This document shows, in pieces, positions 15,774-24,600 of a stretch of DNA of 47,495 nucleotides. The notes beneath the pieces were generated by a model that worked only from the letters and a program-made list of their open reading frames with translations, did not search any database and was not told where the DNA came from. Origin of the DNA: CAZMHL01 sp045605445 (lineage in GTDB: Bacteria; Bacillota; Clostridia; RGIG6154); contig JAZUPZ010000043.1 in assembly GCA_045605445.1 (NCBI GenBank), positions 1-47,495 of the forward strand, read 5' to 3'. Within the stretch, counting starts at the first letter, position 1, and each line of letters begins with the position of its first letter. Both the position numbers and the translations under genes were made by a program.

Positions 15774-18388
15774 ATAATGCCGTATTTGGATTTTATTCTC
15801 TCCAGCTTGTCTATCATCGGCTCTGCGGCAAACCAGAGGAAAAATACCGTTGATGCCGAATGTATCAGGTCAGAGGGAAGTCCCATTGCATAAGCTGAAA
15901 CTATCATTTCCCATGTTGGATGAGGCTGCCACATAAGCACCGAAGCAGGATTCATTATTCCGCCGAAAATGAAAAACGTTGCAAGCCCGCCGAAAATACA
16001 AAGCGAAAGTCTTGTTTTTCTCATTCCCAATCCGTTGAAAACCACTCCTGCCACAAAACCTACCATTCCCATTGAAAACATCTGCCAGGGTGTCCAGGAG
16101 CCCTGAACGAAAAAGAAATTGGAAACAAAGGCGGCTACTGCACCTACAAGAAAGCCCGTTTCCCCTCCGAAACATACCCCGGAAATTATTATTATGGCAA
16201 GAACCGGTTTAAACTGAGGAAGCATATAAAATGCGCTTCTTCCCGCAACGGCTATTGCACATAACACGCTTATTATAACCATTTCCCTTGCATTTGGTTT
16301 TCGGTTTTCAAAAGAAACACAGAAAGGAATAAGCGTTTCCAGAATAATAAGCATACTTATAAAATAATACTTTTTATCATCAAGAAGATAAATTCCCGCA
16401 AAAACCGTTAACGGAACTGCCACAAGTACAAACAGCGCGGAAAGCAAGGTTCTTTTTGAAAGAGCTCCTTTTTCTTTTATTCTCTTTGCCCCCAGCTCCT
16501 TTTCTTTCACAAAGCAGGCAATACAAAGTCCCAGTTCGAGAATTGTTACAAACTGGTAAACATACATTTTCCAGTTCTGAAACTTGTCCTTTCCGAGAAT
16601 AAAGGTTACCAGAAAAGCGATTGCCATAAAACAACCAAGAAAAATTCTTAAAGGAGAAAGTTTTTCCTTTTCTTTTTTCATTTTTACCTCGTCCCTTCTC
16701 ATTTCAAACTCAAAGGTTTTTGCTTTTTGTTTTATTTCTTCCCCGCCGCAGGCTTTGATTATATCCTCTGCCACAACGGCATTTTTTATTATTTTTCTTG
16801 CCATTGCATTGGCGGCGGTAGTATAGAAATTCTTACCTGCAAAGAACTCACGGGGAGCCCCCTCGGAGGTTATTTCTCCGTCGAAAAACATTGCGCACCT
16901 GTCGGCATTTTCCGCACAGAATTCAATGTCGTGGGAAACCATAACAATAGTTACTCCCGCCTTTTTCAGTCCTTTTAATATATTTGCAAATACATTTTTA
17001 AAGGGAGCATCCATTCCTTTTGTAGGCTCGTCGAGAAGAATTATTCCCGGTTTTTTCAGAAGAATTTTTGCCAGAGCCGCCCTTTGCTGTTCTCCGCCCG
17101 AAAGGTCATAAGGATGACTTTCAAGAATTTCCGTTATATCGCAGGATTCGGCAGTTTCCATTATAAGCTTTTCCTTTTCCGCTACCGTCATTTTTTTGTC
17201 GCTTAACATTTCCTCAAGGTCGAGATATACTGTTTTTTTAACGAAAAGACTTTGAGGATTCTGCGGAAGAACGCCGAGAACTCCGCTGTAAAGATTTTCA
17301 ATTTTACTTATTTCTTTTCCTTCTATATAAACCTTTCCTCGATAGGGAGAATTAAGCCCGCTTATTAAAGAAAGGCAGGTTGTTTTTCCCGCGGCATTTC
17401 CGCCTACAATTGCATAAAGCTCGCCCTTTTTAACCTTAAGATTAAGACCTTTTACCACATCGCGGCCTTCTTTTTCATACCTGAAAAAAACGTCCTTCAT
17501 TTCAATTGAAACTTCTGCTTTTTTCTCTTCCATGACATTCTCTGAAAGAGGCTTTAATGGGGTTTCTTTTGCGAAGGCTTCCAGCCACTTTCTTCCGTCT
17601 CTTACTGTAAGAGGACAGTTCAGGTCGTTTTCAACTCTTGAATAAACTCTCATTGGAGTGGGCAGAGCATAGTACATTTCATTATCCTTAAGGAGCTTTG
17701 CCATTTCCTGAGGCTTTCCCTGAGCAATTATTTCTCCTTTTTCCATTACAACAACCCTGTCTGACACAGAAAAGGCATCTTCAAGGCGATGCTCGGTTAA
17801 AATTACCGTTGTTCCCAGCTCGCGGTTGATTTTTTCAAGAGTTTTTATAAATTCCGATGCGGCAATGGGGTCCAGCTGACTTGTGGGCTCATCTAAAATA
17901 AGAACCTTTGGTTGCATTACCATTACAGAGGCAAGGTTAAGAAGCTGTTTCTGTCCCCCGGAAAGGGTTGAGGTTTTCTGCCTGAACCAGTTGGAAATGC
18001 CAAAATAAGACGCCATTTCCGCAACTCTTGTTCTTATTTCGCCATTGGGGTAGCCAAGACTTTCAAGACCGAAAGCAAGCTCGTGCCACACCTTGTCGGT
18101 AACTGTCTGATTTTCGGGATTCTGGGTTACAAAGCCGATTTCCTCAGCCTGTTTTCTTACATCAAGCTCTTTGACCGGGCTTCCGTTAAACATAATTTCT
18201 CCCGTTACTTCGCCGCTTGGGGCAACAGAAGGCTTTAAAAGTCTTACAAGGGTTGTTTTTCCGCAGCCTGATTTTCCGCAGATTGTTACAAACTCCCCTT
18301 CCACTACAGAAAGGCTTAAATTTTTAATTGTTTCCGTTTCTCTTTCAGGATACTTAAAGCTTAAACCCTCGATTTTAAACGTTTCCAT
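15767..18388 (-). CDS. ECF transporter: fused ABC-ABC ATPases and S component (predicted cobalamin)
   Basis: An 873-residue fusion that supplies both ATPases and the substrate-binding subunit of an energy-coupling-factor importer. ABC domain 1 (about 1-240) has Walker A GKSGCGKTT, signature LSGGQ and Walker B VLILDEP. ABC domain 2 (about 290-520) has GGNAAGKTT, LSGGEQQRAA and IILLDEP. Residues 580-873 are membrane spans. The last part is an S-component-like domain: AVAGRSAFYMLPQFKP (AxxxA-type first helix), GFLVGAVAAFVSNFFFVQGSWTPWQMF and so on. This is the style of CbrT-like cobalamin S components. The start has GGAGGTGAT five bases before ATG and overlaps the T-component gene by 28 bases. 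Substrate B12 is inferred from the riboswitch and DUF4430 partners. Confidence 0.88.
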   Translation of the reverse strand: METFKIEGLSFKYPERETETIKNLSLSVVEGEFVTICGKSGCGKTTLVRLLKPSVAPSGEVTGEIMFNGSPVKELDVRKQAEEIGFVTQNPENQTVTDKVWHELAFGLESLGYPNGEIRTRVAEMASYFGISNWFRQKTSTLSGGQKQLLNLASVMVMQPKVLILDEPTSQLDPIAASEFIKTLEKINRELGTTVILTEHRLEDAFSVSDRVVVMEKGEIIAQGKPQEMAKLLKDNEMYYALPTPMRVYSRVENDLNCPLTVRDGRKWLEAFAKETPLKPLSENVMEEKKAEVSIEMKDVFFRYEKEGRDVVKGLNLKVKKGELYAIVGGNAAGKTTCLSLISGLNSPYRGKVYIEGKEISKIENLYSGVLGVLPQNPQSLFVKKTVYLDLEEMLSDKKMTVAEKEKLIMETAESCDITEILESHPYDLSGGEQQRAALAKILLKKPGIILLDEPTKGMDAPFKNVFANILKGLKKAGVTIVMVSHDIEFCAENADRCAMFFDGEITSEGAPREFFAGKNFYTTAANAMARKIIKNAVVAEDIIKACGGEEIKQKAKTFEFEMRRDEVKMKKEKEKLSPLRIFLGCFMAIAFLVTFILGKDKFQNWKMYVYQFVTILELGLCIACFVKEKELGAKRIKEKGALSKRTLLSALFVLVAVPLTVFAGIYLLDDKKYYFISMLIILETLIPFCVSFENRKPNAREMVIISVLCAIAVAGRSAFYMLPQFKPVLAIIIISGVCFGGETGFLVGAVAAFVSNFFFVQGSWTPWQMFSMGMVGFVAGVVFNGLGMRKTRLSLCIFGGLATFFIFGGIMNPASVLMWQPHPTWEMIVSAYAMGLPSDLIHSASTVFFLWFAAEPMIDKLERIKSKYGIMK

Positions 18389-19248
18389 CTTATCACCTCC
18401 ACAGCTTCAATTACAATTGGCATAACACACAGGGCAAGGTATGCTGCAAAAACACTTGCTCCGTAATATGAAAATTCCGCTCCTTTTATAAAAGGATAAT
18501 ATTCAAAGCTCATAGCCCCTTGCAGGCTCCCCAAAATTACATAAACGGAAAGAGCTGCTATAAGCAGAAGCGCATATGCGTCCCTTTTGTCAAACTTAAA
18601 AATTGAGAATGCCGTCCTACCGGGAATTCCGTAGCCTCTTGCCTTCATACTGTCTGCCGTTTCAACGGAAGACTCAAGCGCCCAGGTTACCATTATTGAC
18701 AAAATGGTAATACCGTTTTTTATCCTTTGAATTATACGTCCCTCTGTTACACTTCTTCCGATGCATTTCTGAGCATCCGACACTGTTTTAAGCTGAGCTG
18801 CAAACTTCGGAACAAACCTTAAGGTCATTGACAAAATAAGAGACAGCGAAGGAATTATTTTCCCGAAAAGATAAATAAACTTGTCGCTTGTCATTACCTC
18901 GTTGTAGCAGGAAAACCAGCATATTACCGAAACTATTACCACCGCCGCCATAAACCCGTAAGCAATTGCCTCGAGGGTAAGGGGATTTCCTCCCGGAAGA
19001 TAGGTTAAAATTGTCACTCCCTCGTGGTTGAAGGCGGGGTTCATAAGCGCCGCAACAATTACCGTTGGAAGCATATAAACCAAATTGGTTTTTACCGCTC
19101 TTTTCCCGTTTAATACAACCGAATAGGAAAAGGCGCACACAAAAGAAATAAAAATACTCAACGGGTGCATATAAAACATTGAAAATCCGATTACCGCCAG
19201 AAAATATGTAAAATTAACAATGGGATGATATGTTTTAAATTCGTTCAT
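18361..19248 (-). CDS. ECF transporter T component (CbiQ/EcfT type)
   Basis: Transmembrane scaffold of the ECF importer, 295 residues. It couples ATP hydrolysis in the fused ATPases to movement of the S component. The membrane spans are interrupted by the long cytoplasmic coupling region, and the C-terminal-side Ala-Arg-Gly motif is clear in DSMKARGYGIPGRT. An upstream LRFVPKFAAQLKTVSDAQKCIGR segment matches the first coupling helix. It overlaps the following ATPase-S fusion and starts three bases after the stop of the DUF4430 protein, so it is embedded in the operon. The family is normally 230-300 residues, so the length is ordinary. Confidence 0.92.
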   Translation of the reverse strand: MNEFKTYHPIVNFTYFLAVIGFSMFYMHPLSIFISFVCAFSYSVVLNGKRAVKTNLVYMLPTVIVAALMNPAFNHEGVTILTYLPGGNPLTLEAIAYGFMAAVVIVSVICWFSCYNEVMTSDKFIYLFGKIIPSLSLILSMTLRFVPKFAAQLKTVSDAQKCIGRSVTEGRIIQRIKNGITILSIMVTWALESSVETADSMKARGYGIPGRTAFSIFKFDKRDAYALLLIAALSVYVILGSLQGAMSFEYYPFIKGAEFSYYGASVFAAYLALCVMPIVIEAVEVIRWKRLKSRV

Positions 19249-19251
19249 AAA

Positions 19252-20043
19252 TCACCTTCCGTTTCTTGCGGAATATCCTCCTCCTATGTCTTCTCCCAGG
19301 GTGCAGGTATAAATCCACTCAACCCGGTCACCCTCTTTAAGCTGATATCTCGAACTGCCGTAATTGGGGAACCATCCGTTAACCTTATACATCCAGCCCG
19401 AAAGCTCTCCGCAATCGAACTCGTAAAGATTCCCGATTCCTTCTATATAGGCGCTGTGATATATCGGCGTGCTTACATACTCCATATGAATTTTATTACG
19501 CTTCGTTTCTCTCAAAAGAAGATTGAAAACGCTTTCCCCTTCGTAAAAGGAAACCTCTTTTTCCGCAAGAATTACTCCGTCTTTGGGAATTATGCTGTGT
19601 TTTGCGCTGTCAAGCCAGTCCATATTATTCAAAACCGTGTCACATCTTATAGAAATTATGCAGGTGAGCAGCTTGTCTGAAATTTTTGCGGTTTCAGGCT
19701 CTATGGGTGCCGGTCTTTCCTGCGCAGGAGTTTCTTCCTTTTTTTCCGTCTCAGGTTCCGAGGGAGCTTTTTCCTCCTCTTCAAGCTCCGGCTCCTTTTC
19801 AGACTCTGCCTTAACCGGCTCTTTTACTTCTTCCTTCTTATCCTCTGTTTTTTCGTTATCTGCCTGTTCTTTTTCCTGAACGGGGGTATCTTTCTTTTCT
19901 TCAACCTGTACGGTTGACGTTTTCTCTTCTCCGTTTATTTTCCAGCCTCTTAAAGAGGGAGCATTTCCGCCCCACCAGAAAACAAAGGCAAGCAAAGCAA
20001 CCAGAGCCAGAATGACGGCTGTTATTTTTATTTTTTTCTTCAT
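19252..20043 (-). CDS. Membrane-tethered DUF4430 (transcobalamin beta-domain-like) protein
   Basis: A 263-residue extracytoplasmic protein. An N-terminal signal-anchor (residues 6-25) is followed by a roughly 90-residue Glu/Lys/Pro-rich linker that probably spans the cell wall. The C-terminal 110 residues are a DUF4430 domain: GESVFNLLLRETKRN, YIEGIGNLYEFDCGELSGWMYKVNG and LKEGDRVEWIYTC. DUF4430 is the beta domain that, with an alpha/alpha barrel, encloses cobalamin in animal transcobalamin and intrinsic factor. Its place directly upstream of the ECF T gene suggests that it delivers B12, or a ligand-loaded partner, to the S component at the membrane. No lipobox Cys is present, so it is held by the N-terminal helix. 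Confidence 0.88.
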   Translation of the reverse strand: MKKKIKITAVILALVALLAFVFWWGGNAPSLRGWKINGEEKTSTVQVEEKKDTPVQEKEQADNEKTEDKKEEVKEPVKAESEKEPELEEEEKAPSEPETEKKEETPAQERPAPIEPETAKISDKLLTCIISIRCDTVLNNMDWLDSAKHSIIPKDGVILAEKEVSFYEGESVFNLLLRETKRNKIHMEYVSTPIYHSAYIEGIGNLYEFDCGELSGWMYKVNGWFPNYGSSRYQLKEGDRVEWIYTCTLGEDIGGGYSARNGR

Positions 20044-20076
20044 ACTGTTTATCCTTACTTTTTGGAATCGATTTTA

Positions 20077-21630
20077 TTATAACAGAAACGCGCCCTTAAG
20101 CAGATTGTAAAGAATCAGCGCAATTTCACTTCTTGTTACCGCCTCGTTTGGTTTTATTTCAAGGGCATCATCGGGAAGCAACCCCTCTTTGTATACAAAC
20201 GCCAGAGATGGGATTGCCCACTCTTCGGCTTTTACATAATCAATAAACCCTGCCAGAATATTTTTTGCTTCAAAAATTTCTATAGTGGTATTCATACCGC
20301 AGAGCTTTGCCCCGCGAACTGCCATAACCGCCGCCTCCTGACGTGTTATTGTTCCCATTGGATTAAATTCTTTTTCGGAAACGCCGTTGACAATTCCGTA
20401 GAACTGAGCCGTATTTACATAATCGTAAAACCAGTCATTTTCCGTTACATCGGAAAATTCTTTTCCTTTTTTAAAGGGAAGTCCCAGCCCTTTTACCATT
20501 ATCGCTGCAAATTCAGCCCTTGTCATAGTTGCGTTCGGCTCGAAAAGAGTTTCTGTTTTTCCGTTGATTATATTTCTTTCTGCCAGAGCTTCAATTTGAA
20601 GCCTGTTTTCATCATTTGCCGTATCCTCAAAGGTTTTTCCTTCAAAAACAACGGGCATTTTTTTAACATCGGGGTGTTTTGTTTCAAGACCTGTCCCTTC
20701 TGTCAAGCCTGTATTTTTGACATCGGTCATATTATAAAGAGAATTTTTACCCTCTTTGAATCTTCCAAGCGCCGCAAGGCAGTAAAGTCCCTGCTCGCTT
20801 GCCATTAAGTCGGCAGATGTTTGCGAGGCTGTATGCTTAAAGCCCCCGTTTACATAATAAGTATTCAGATTATCAAGAATTGTTTTCCCATTTTTAACAA
20901 AGCGGGCATCCTCAAGGGGAATGTTCAGAGTGCAAAGAGCAACAATCATCTGAACACAGCTTTCGGAATTTGCCATACCGTAAGCTGAGAACCCTCCTTC
21001 TCCATCCTGCATTTCTGACATACACAGGAGAGCTTTTTCTATTGCCCTGTTTACTTTTTCATCATTCCGATAGGCGAAAAGGGCCTGAAGCGCCATTCCG
21101 GTTATATCGGGATCTGCCGTATTACCCGACAACGCCCAACCTCCGTCGGAGGCTTGTTTTTCAAGAATATAATTTACATACTTTTCCCTGATTTGCGAAG
21201 GGTAATTATTACAGTCAAGGGCGATAAGGGCGAAAATTGCTCCGTTTACTCCCTGCCATACGGTTTTATCAAAGTCTGCCAGGGGCTCAAGAAGGTTATA
21301 TCCGTCTACATCCGCCGGATTTTTTCCTATTGCCGTAAGTGCAAGAACAACCCTTGAATATTCTGTATATTTCTTCTCGTGAAGAACTCCGTTCTTTTCC
21401 CTCAGCGTTTCCCTGACCTTGTTGTAATAAACATCATACCAGCTTTGCGGGACCTGAGCTCCGCTTCTTGCCAGACCTATTACTGCCCACTCGCCTCCAA
21501 CCGCTCCGATTTTCGGTTGAGGCACGTTTTTATATACAAACTCCGCTACGGTATTTGTTTTTTCCACCGCCATAGCAGGAGCAAAAGTGAGCATTGTTAT
21601 ACAGAGAAAAATTGAAATTACTCTTTTCAT
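20077..21630 (-). CDS. SLH-anchored alpha/alpha-barrel (prenyltransferase-repeat) protein, transcobalamin alpha-domain-like
   Basis: A secreted, wall-bound protein of 517 residues. A signal peptide (about 1-22, ending AMA) is followed by an alpha/alpha barrel of about 300 residues with the repeat motifs typical of the terpene-cyclase/prenyltransferase fold, such as KQASDGGWALSG and MQDGEGGFSAYG. Three SLH domains occupy about 340-517 (for example FEPNATMTRAEFAAIMV, FNPMGTITRQEAAVMAV and PNEAVTRSEIALILY). The same barrel fold makes up the N-terminal half of transcobalamin and intrinsic factor. The DUF4430 halves are on the two neighbouring proteins. The ATG at 21630 is six bases from AAAGGA; a TTG five codons earlier would place its start inside that site. 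It lies 30 bases upstream of the DUF4430 gene. Confidence 0.88.
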   Translation of the reverse strand: MKRVISIFLCITMLTFAPAMAVEKTNTVAEFVYKNVPQPKIGAVGGEWAVIGLARSGAQVPQSWYDVYYNKVRETLREKNGVLHEKKYTEYSRVVLALTAIGKNPADVDGYNLLEPLADFDKTVWQGVNGAIFALIALDCNNYPSQIREKYVNYILEKQASDGGWALSGNTADPDITGMALQALFAYRNDEKVNRAIEKALLCMSEMQDGEGGFSAYGMANSESCVQMIVALCTLNIPLEDARFVKNGKTILDNLNTYYVNGGFKHTASQTSADLMASEQGLYCLAALGRFKEGKNSLYNMTDVKNTGLTEGTGLETKHPDVKKMPVVFEGKTFEDTANDENRLQIEALAERNIINGKTETLFEPNATMTRAEFAAIMVKGLGLPFKKGKEFSDVTENDWFYDYVNTAQFYGIVNGVSEKEFNPMGTITRQEAAVMAVRGAKLCGMNTTIEIFEAKNILAGFIDYVKAEEWAIPSLAFVYKEGLLPDDALEIKPNEAVTRSEIALILYNLLKGAFLL

Positions 21631-21675
21631 TTTAAGTCCTTTCAAGACCTTACGTCTTTGATTCTAACATATATA

Positions 21676-24600
21676 TTATTCCTTTGCAAGATACTCTGCA
21701 AAGCGCATAAAGATTGTTGCAACCTGAGCTCTTGTTGCCGTAGTTTCAGGAGAGAGGGTTTTTTCGGAGGTTCCCTGAACAATTCCTTCCGATACAGCCC
21801 AGTTGAAGGCTTCTTTAGCCCAATCGCTTACATTTTCCGAATCTTCAAACTCTGAAAGACTGCCTGTTTTTTCAGAAACCATTCCCTTCGAAAGCGCGTA
21901 TCTGTAAAGAATTGTAACAAGCTGTTCCCTTGTTACGGGAGAGGTCGGATCGAAATCGGTTTCGCTTATTCCGTTTACTATTTCATTTTCCGCCGCCCAG
22001 GATATTGCCTCTGAATACCATTCTCCCGAAGGAACATCTTCAAAGGTTATACTTCCCTTGTTGTCGGTTCCTTCCAGTCTGTGAAGAACCGTAACAAGCA
22101 TACCTCTTGTCATTTCCTCCGACGGAGCAAATTTTGTTTCGGAAACCCCTGAGAAAAGGTTGTTTTCAAAAACAAAATTAACCGCCTCTTCATACCAGCT
22201 TCCTTTTTCAATATCGGTAAAGCTGTGAGCTTTTTCTGTTTCGGAAGTTTTTTCTTCTTCCTTGTCCGACTGTTCCGGTTTGTCCTTTGAGGGTCTGAAA
22301 GTGTTACCCACATCCGCCCCAAGGCTTCTTGTGTAAACCCATTCCACATAGTCTCCCTCGCTAAGGGTATAAAGGGAAGATGAACCTTCGGGGAACAGAC
22401 CATTTACCTTATACATCCATCCGCTTTCGCTTCCGCCGTCAAACTCGCCAAGCCCTTCAATAGATTCAATATATACTCCTGCAAAACCGTTGTCGCCGTT
22501 TACTTTAACATCAAGTCCTGTTTTAAGAAGCAGAGAGTAAGCCGTTTCACCGTTTTCAAAAGTATAAGAGGTTTTTACTTTATATGTTCTGCCGTTGGGA
22601 TCAACAACGGAAATATAAACCCAGGCAGCTGCCGGAGGTTCCGTTGATGCTTTTTCGCTTACGGTTACAAGGCATTTTGACGGCGTAAAATACGTTGTTA
22701 AGGTGCTTTTCACAATTACAGTATAACTTCCTGCCGCAGGGAAGGTTACCGTAAATGTTCCGTTTTCGCTTACATTGCCCGATAATGCGGGGATTTTTTC
22801 TCCATCGGCATTTTCAACCTCGACAAGAGCCCCGGAAGGCACTTTTACACCGCTGTAATCTGCCGCCTTTACGGTTAAGGTGATCGGTTCACCTTCAACT
22901 GCCGACTGAGTTAACGGATTAAAATAGGTATACATATCCTTCCAGTTTTTTGTGTCCTGCATAGCAAAAATATTGAAGCTGTCGCCGTCTGCAACAATTG
23001 TATTAAGCAGCTTGTCTTCAAATTCTCTGCCGTTGGTGCCGGTTTTGTTTCCGCTTCCGCTTAAATAAACATCGTTAAAATAATACCCTATGCTTCCTTT
23101 GGTGTTCTCGCCCCAAAGCCAGGTTATAAAGCCGTTTGATTCAACAAATGCCGTTCCGCCTTCGGGATGATACTGTTCATGAGCCTGAGTTATAACCTCG
23201 AGAATGCTTACCTTTCCGTCGGGGTTTTCCGGATTATCTGTTGCTTTAACGGCAACTCTGTACATTTCATTACCGTTTTTATCAACAGAGAAATTGCCCG
23301 TTTTGTCTGAAACAGTTACATAAACCGTTGCCTCCGCTTGGGGCATAACCTCAACCTTAATACGAGATGGAATAACGGGAGCTTCTTCAAACTCCTTGGG
23401 AACGTTTCCGCCCGAAACATTGTCCCACACCTCTCCCATATATTTACAGGTTCCCAAAACCTGAACGAAATAGGTTCCTGCAGCGGGGAAGGTTACCTTG
23501 AATTTTCCTTCCGCATCAACGGTTGTTGCAAGAGTTGCAACCTCGCCGTTTTCGCCGGAAACCGCAACCTTTGCTCCTAAAGGAACAGTTTCTTTTCCCA
23601 TCATTGCGCCAATGCCTTTTATTTCAAACTGAGCCTCCCTGCCGGCTGAAACTGTTTTTTCGCTTTGTGCAAAATATGTAAATACATCAGAATAATCAAC
23701 TGTATCAACGTAGAAAAATGCGCTTATTTCATCCCCTGCAGAAAGAGGATTCATAAGGCTTGTTGCCTGAGCACTGTTTACAAAATAGCCTGCATTGTAT
23801 GTATTTACGCCCCACAGCTTTCTCATCCATCCGCCCGACGATTCAAAGTCTTCTGCTCCGTTTTGGCTGTATTCCTTATGAAATTCTATAAAGGCATCGT
23901 TTAAGGTTACGGCTCCGTCACAGTCGCAATCAGTAACAGAAACCAAAGCCTTGTAAAGCTTAGTTTCACCGTCTTTTGAAATAGCAACACTTCCGTTTTG
24001 ATCTGTTAAAGTAAATTTTGCCGAAACCGCTTCAGGTGCTTTTGTTCCGCAAACGGAGCATATGCCTTCTGTATAGCTGTGAATATTATGTGCAGGGGCT
24101 GTGCTCGTTACGTTGCAGGAGGCAATTATTCTTCCGCACGATGCAGTTATTGTTGCACTTCCGCCGCCTGTGCTCGTTACCTTCCCCCCTTCATCAACAG
24201 TTGCAACGCATGGGTCAGAGCTTGACCACTTCCAGGAAGAAGCTTCTTCGCCCGCTCCCAGGGTTGAGGTTACGGGAGTAAGGGCAACCGTTTGCTCTGC
24301 CTGTGTAAAAGTAATGCCTTTATCTGCGCTGAAAAGCTCCTCACTGTCTGCCGTAAAGCCGTTAACCGAAATTACATATTTTCCTACGGCTTCGTTTTCT
24401 TCTATAACAATATAATATTCTTTCTTTGTAACGCCGTCTTCTGCCGTAACCTCTGCCCTTGCAACTATCGGAAGGGTAAAGGATGTGCTTCTGTAATAAC
24501 CGTTATAGGTTACGCCGTTATAAACGTTGCTTGTCAGCTTACTTGTAAATTTCGGCACGGTAGCCGTTGTGCTGAGCCCCTGAAGAATTTCAAAGGAGCT

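Noticed and set aside
20077..21630. Squalene/oxidosqualene cyclase or terpene synthase
   Set aside because: It has only the barrel repeats, plus a signal peptide and SLH anchors; there is no DxDD-type catalytic motif, and the operon points to cobalamin.
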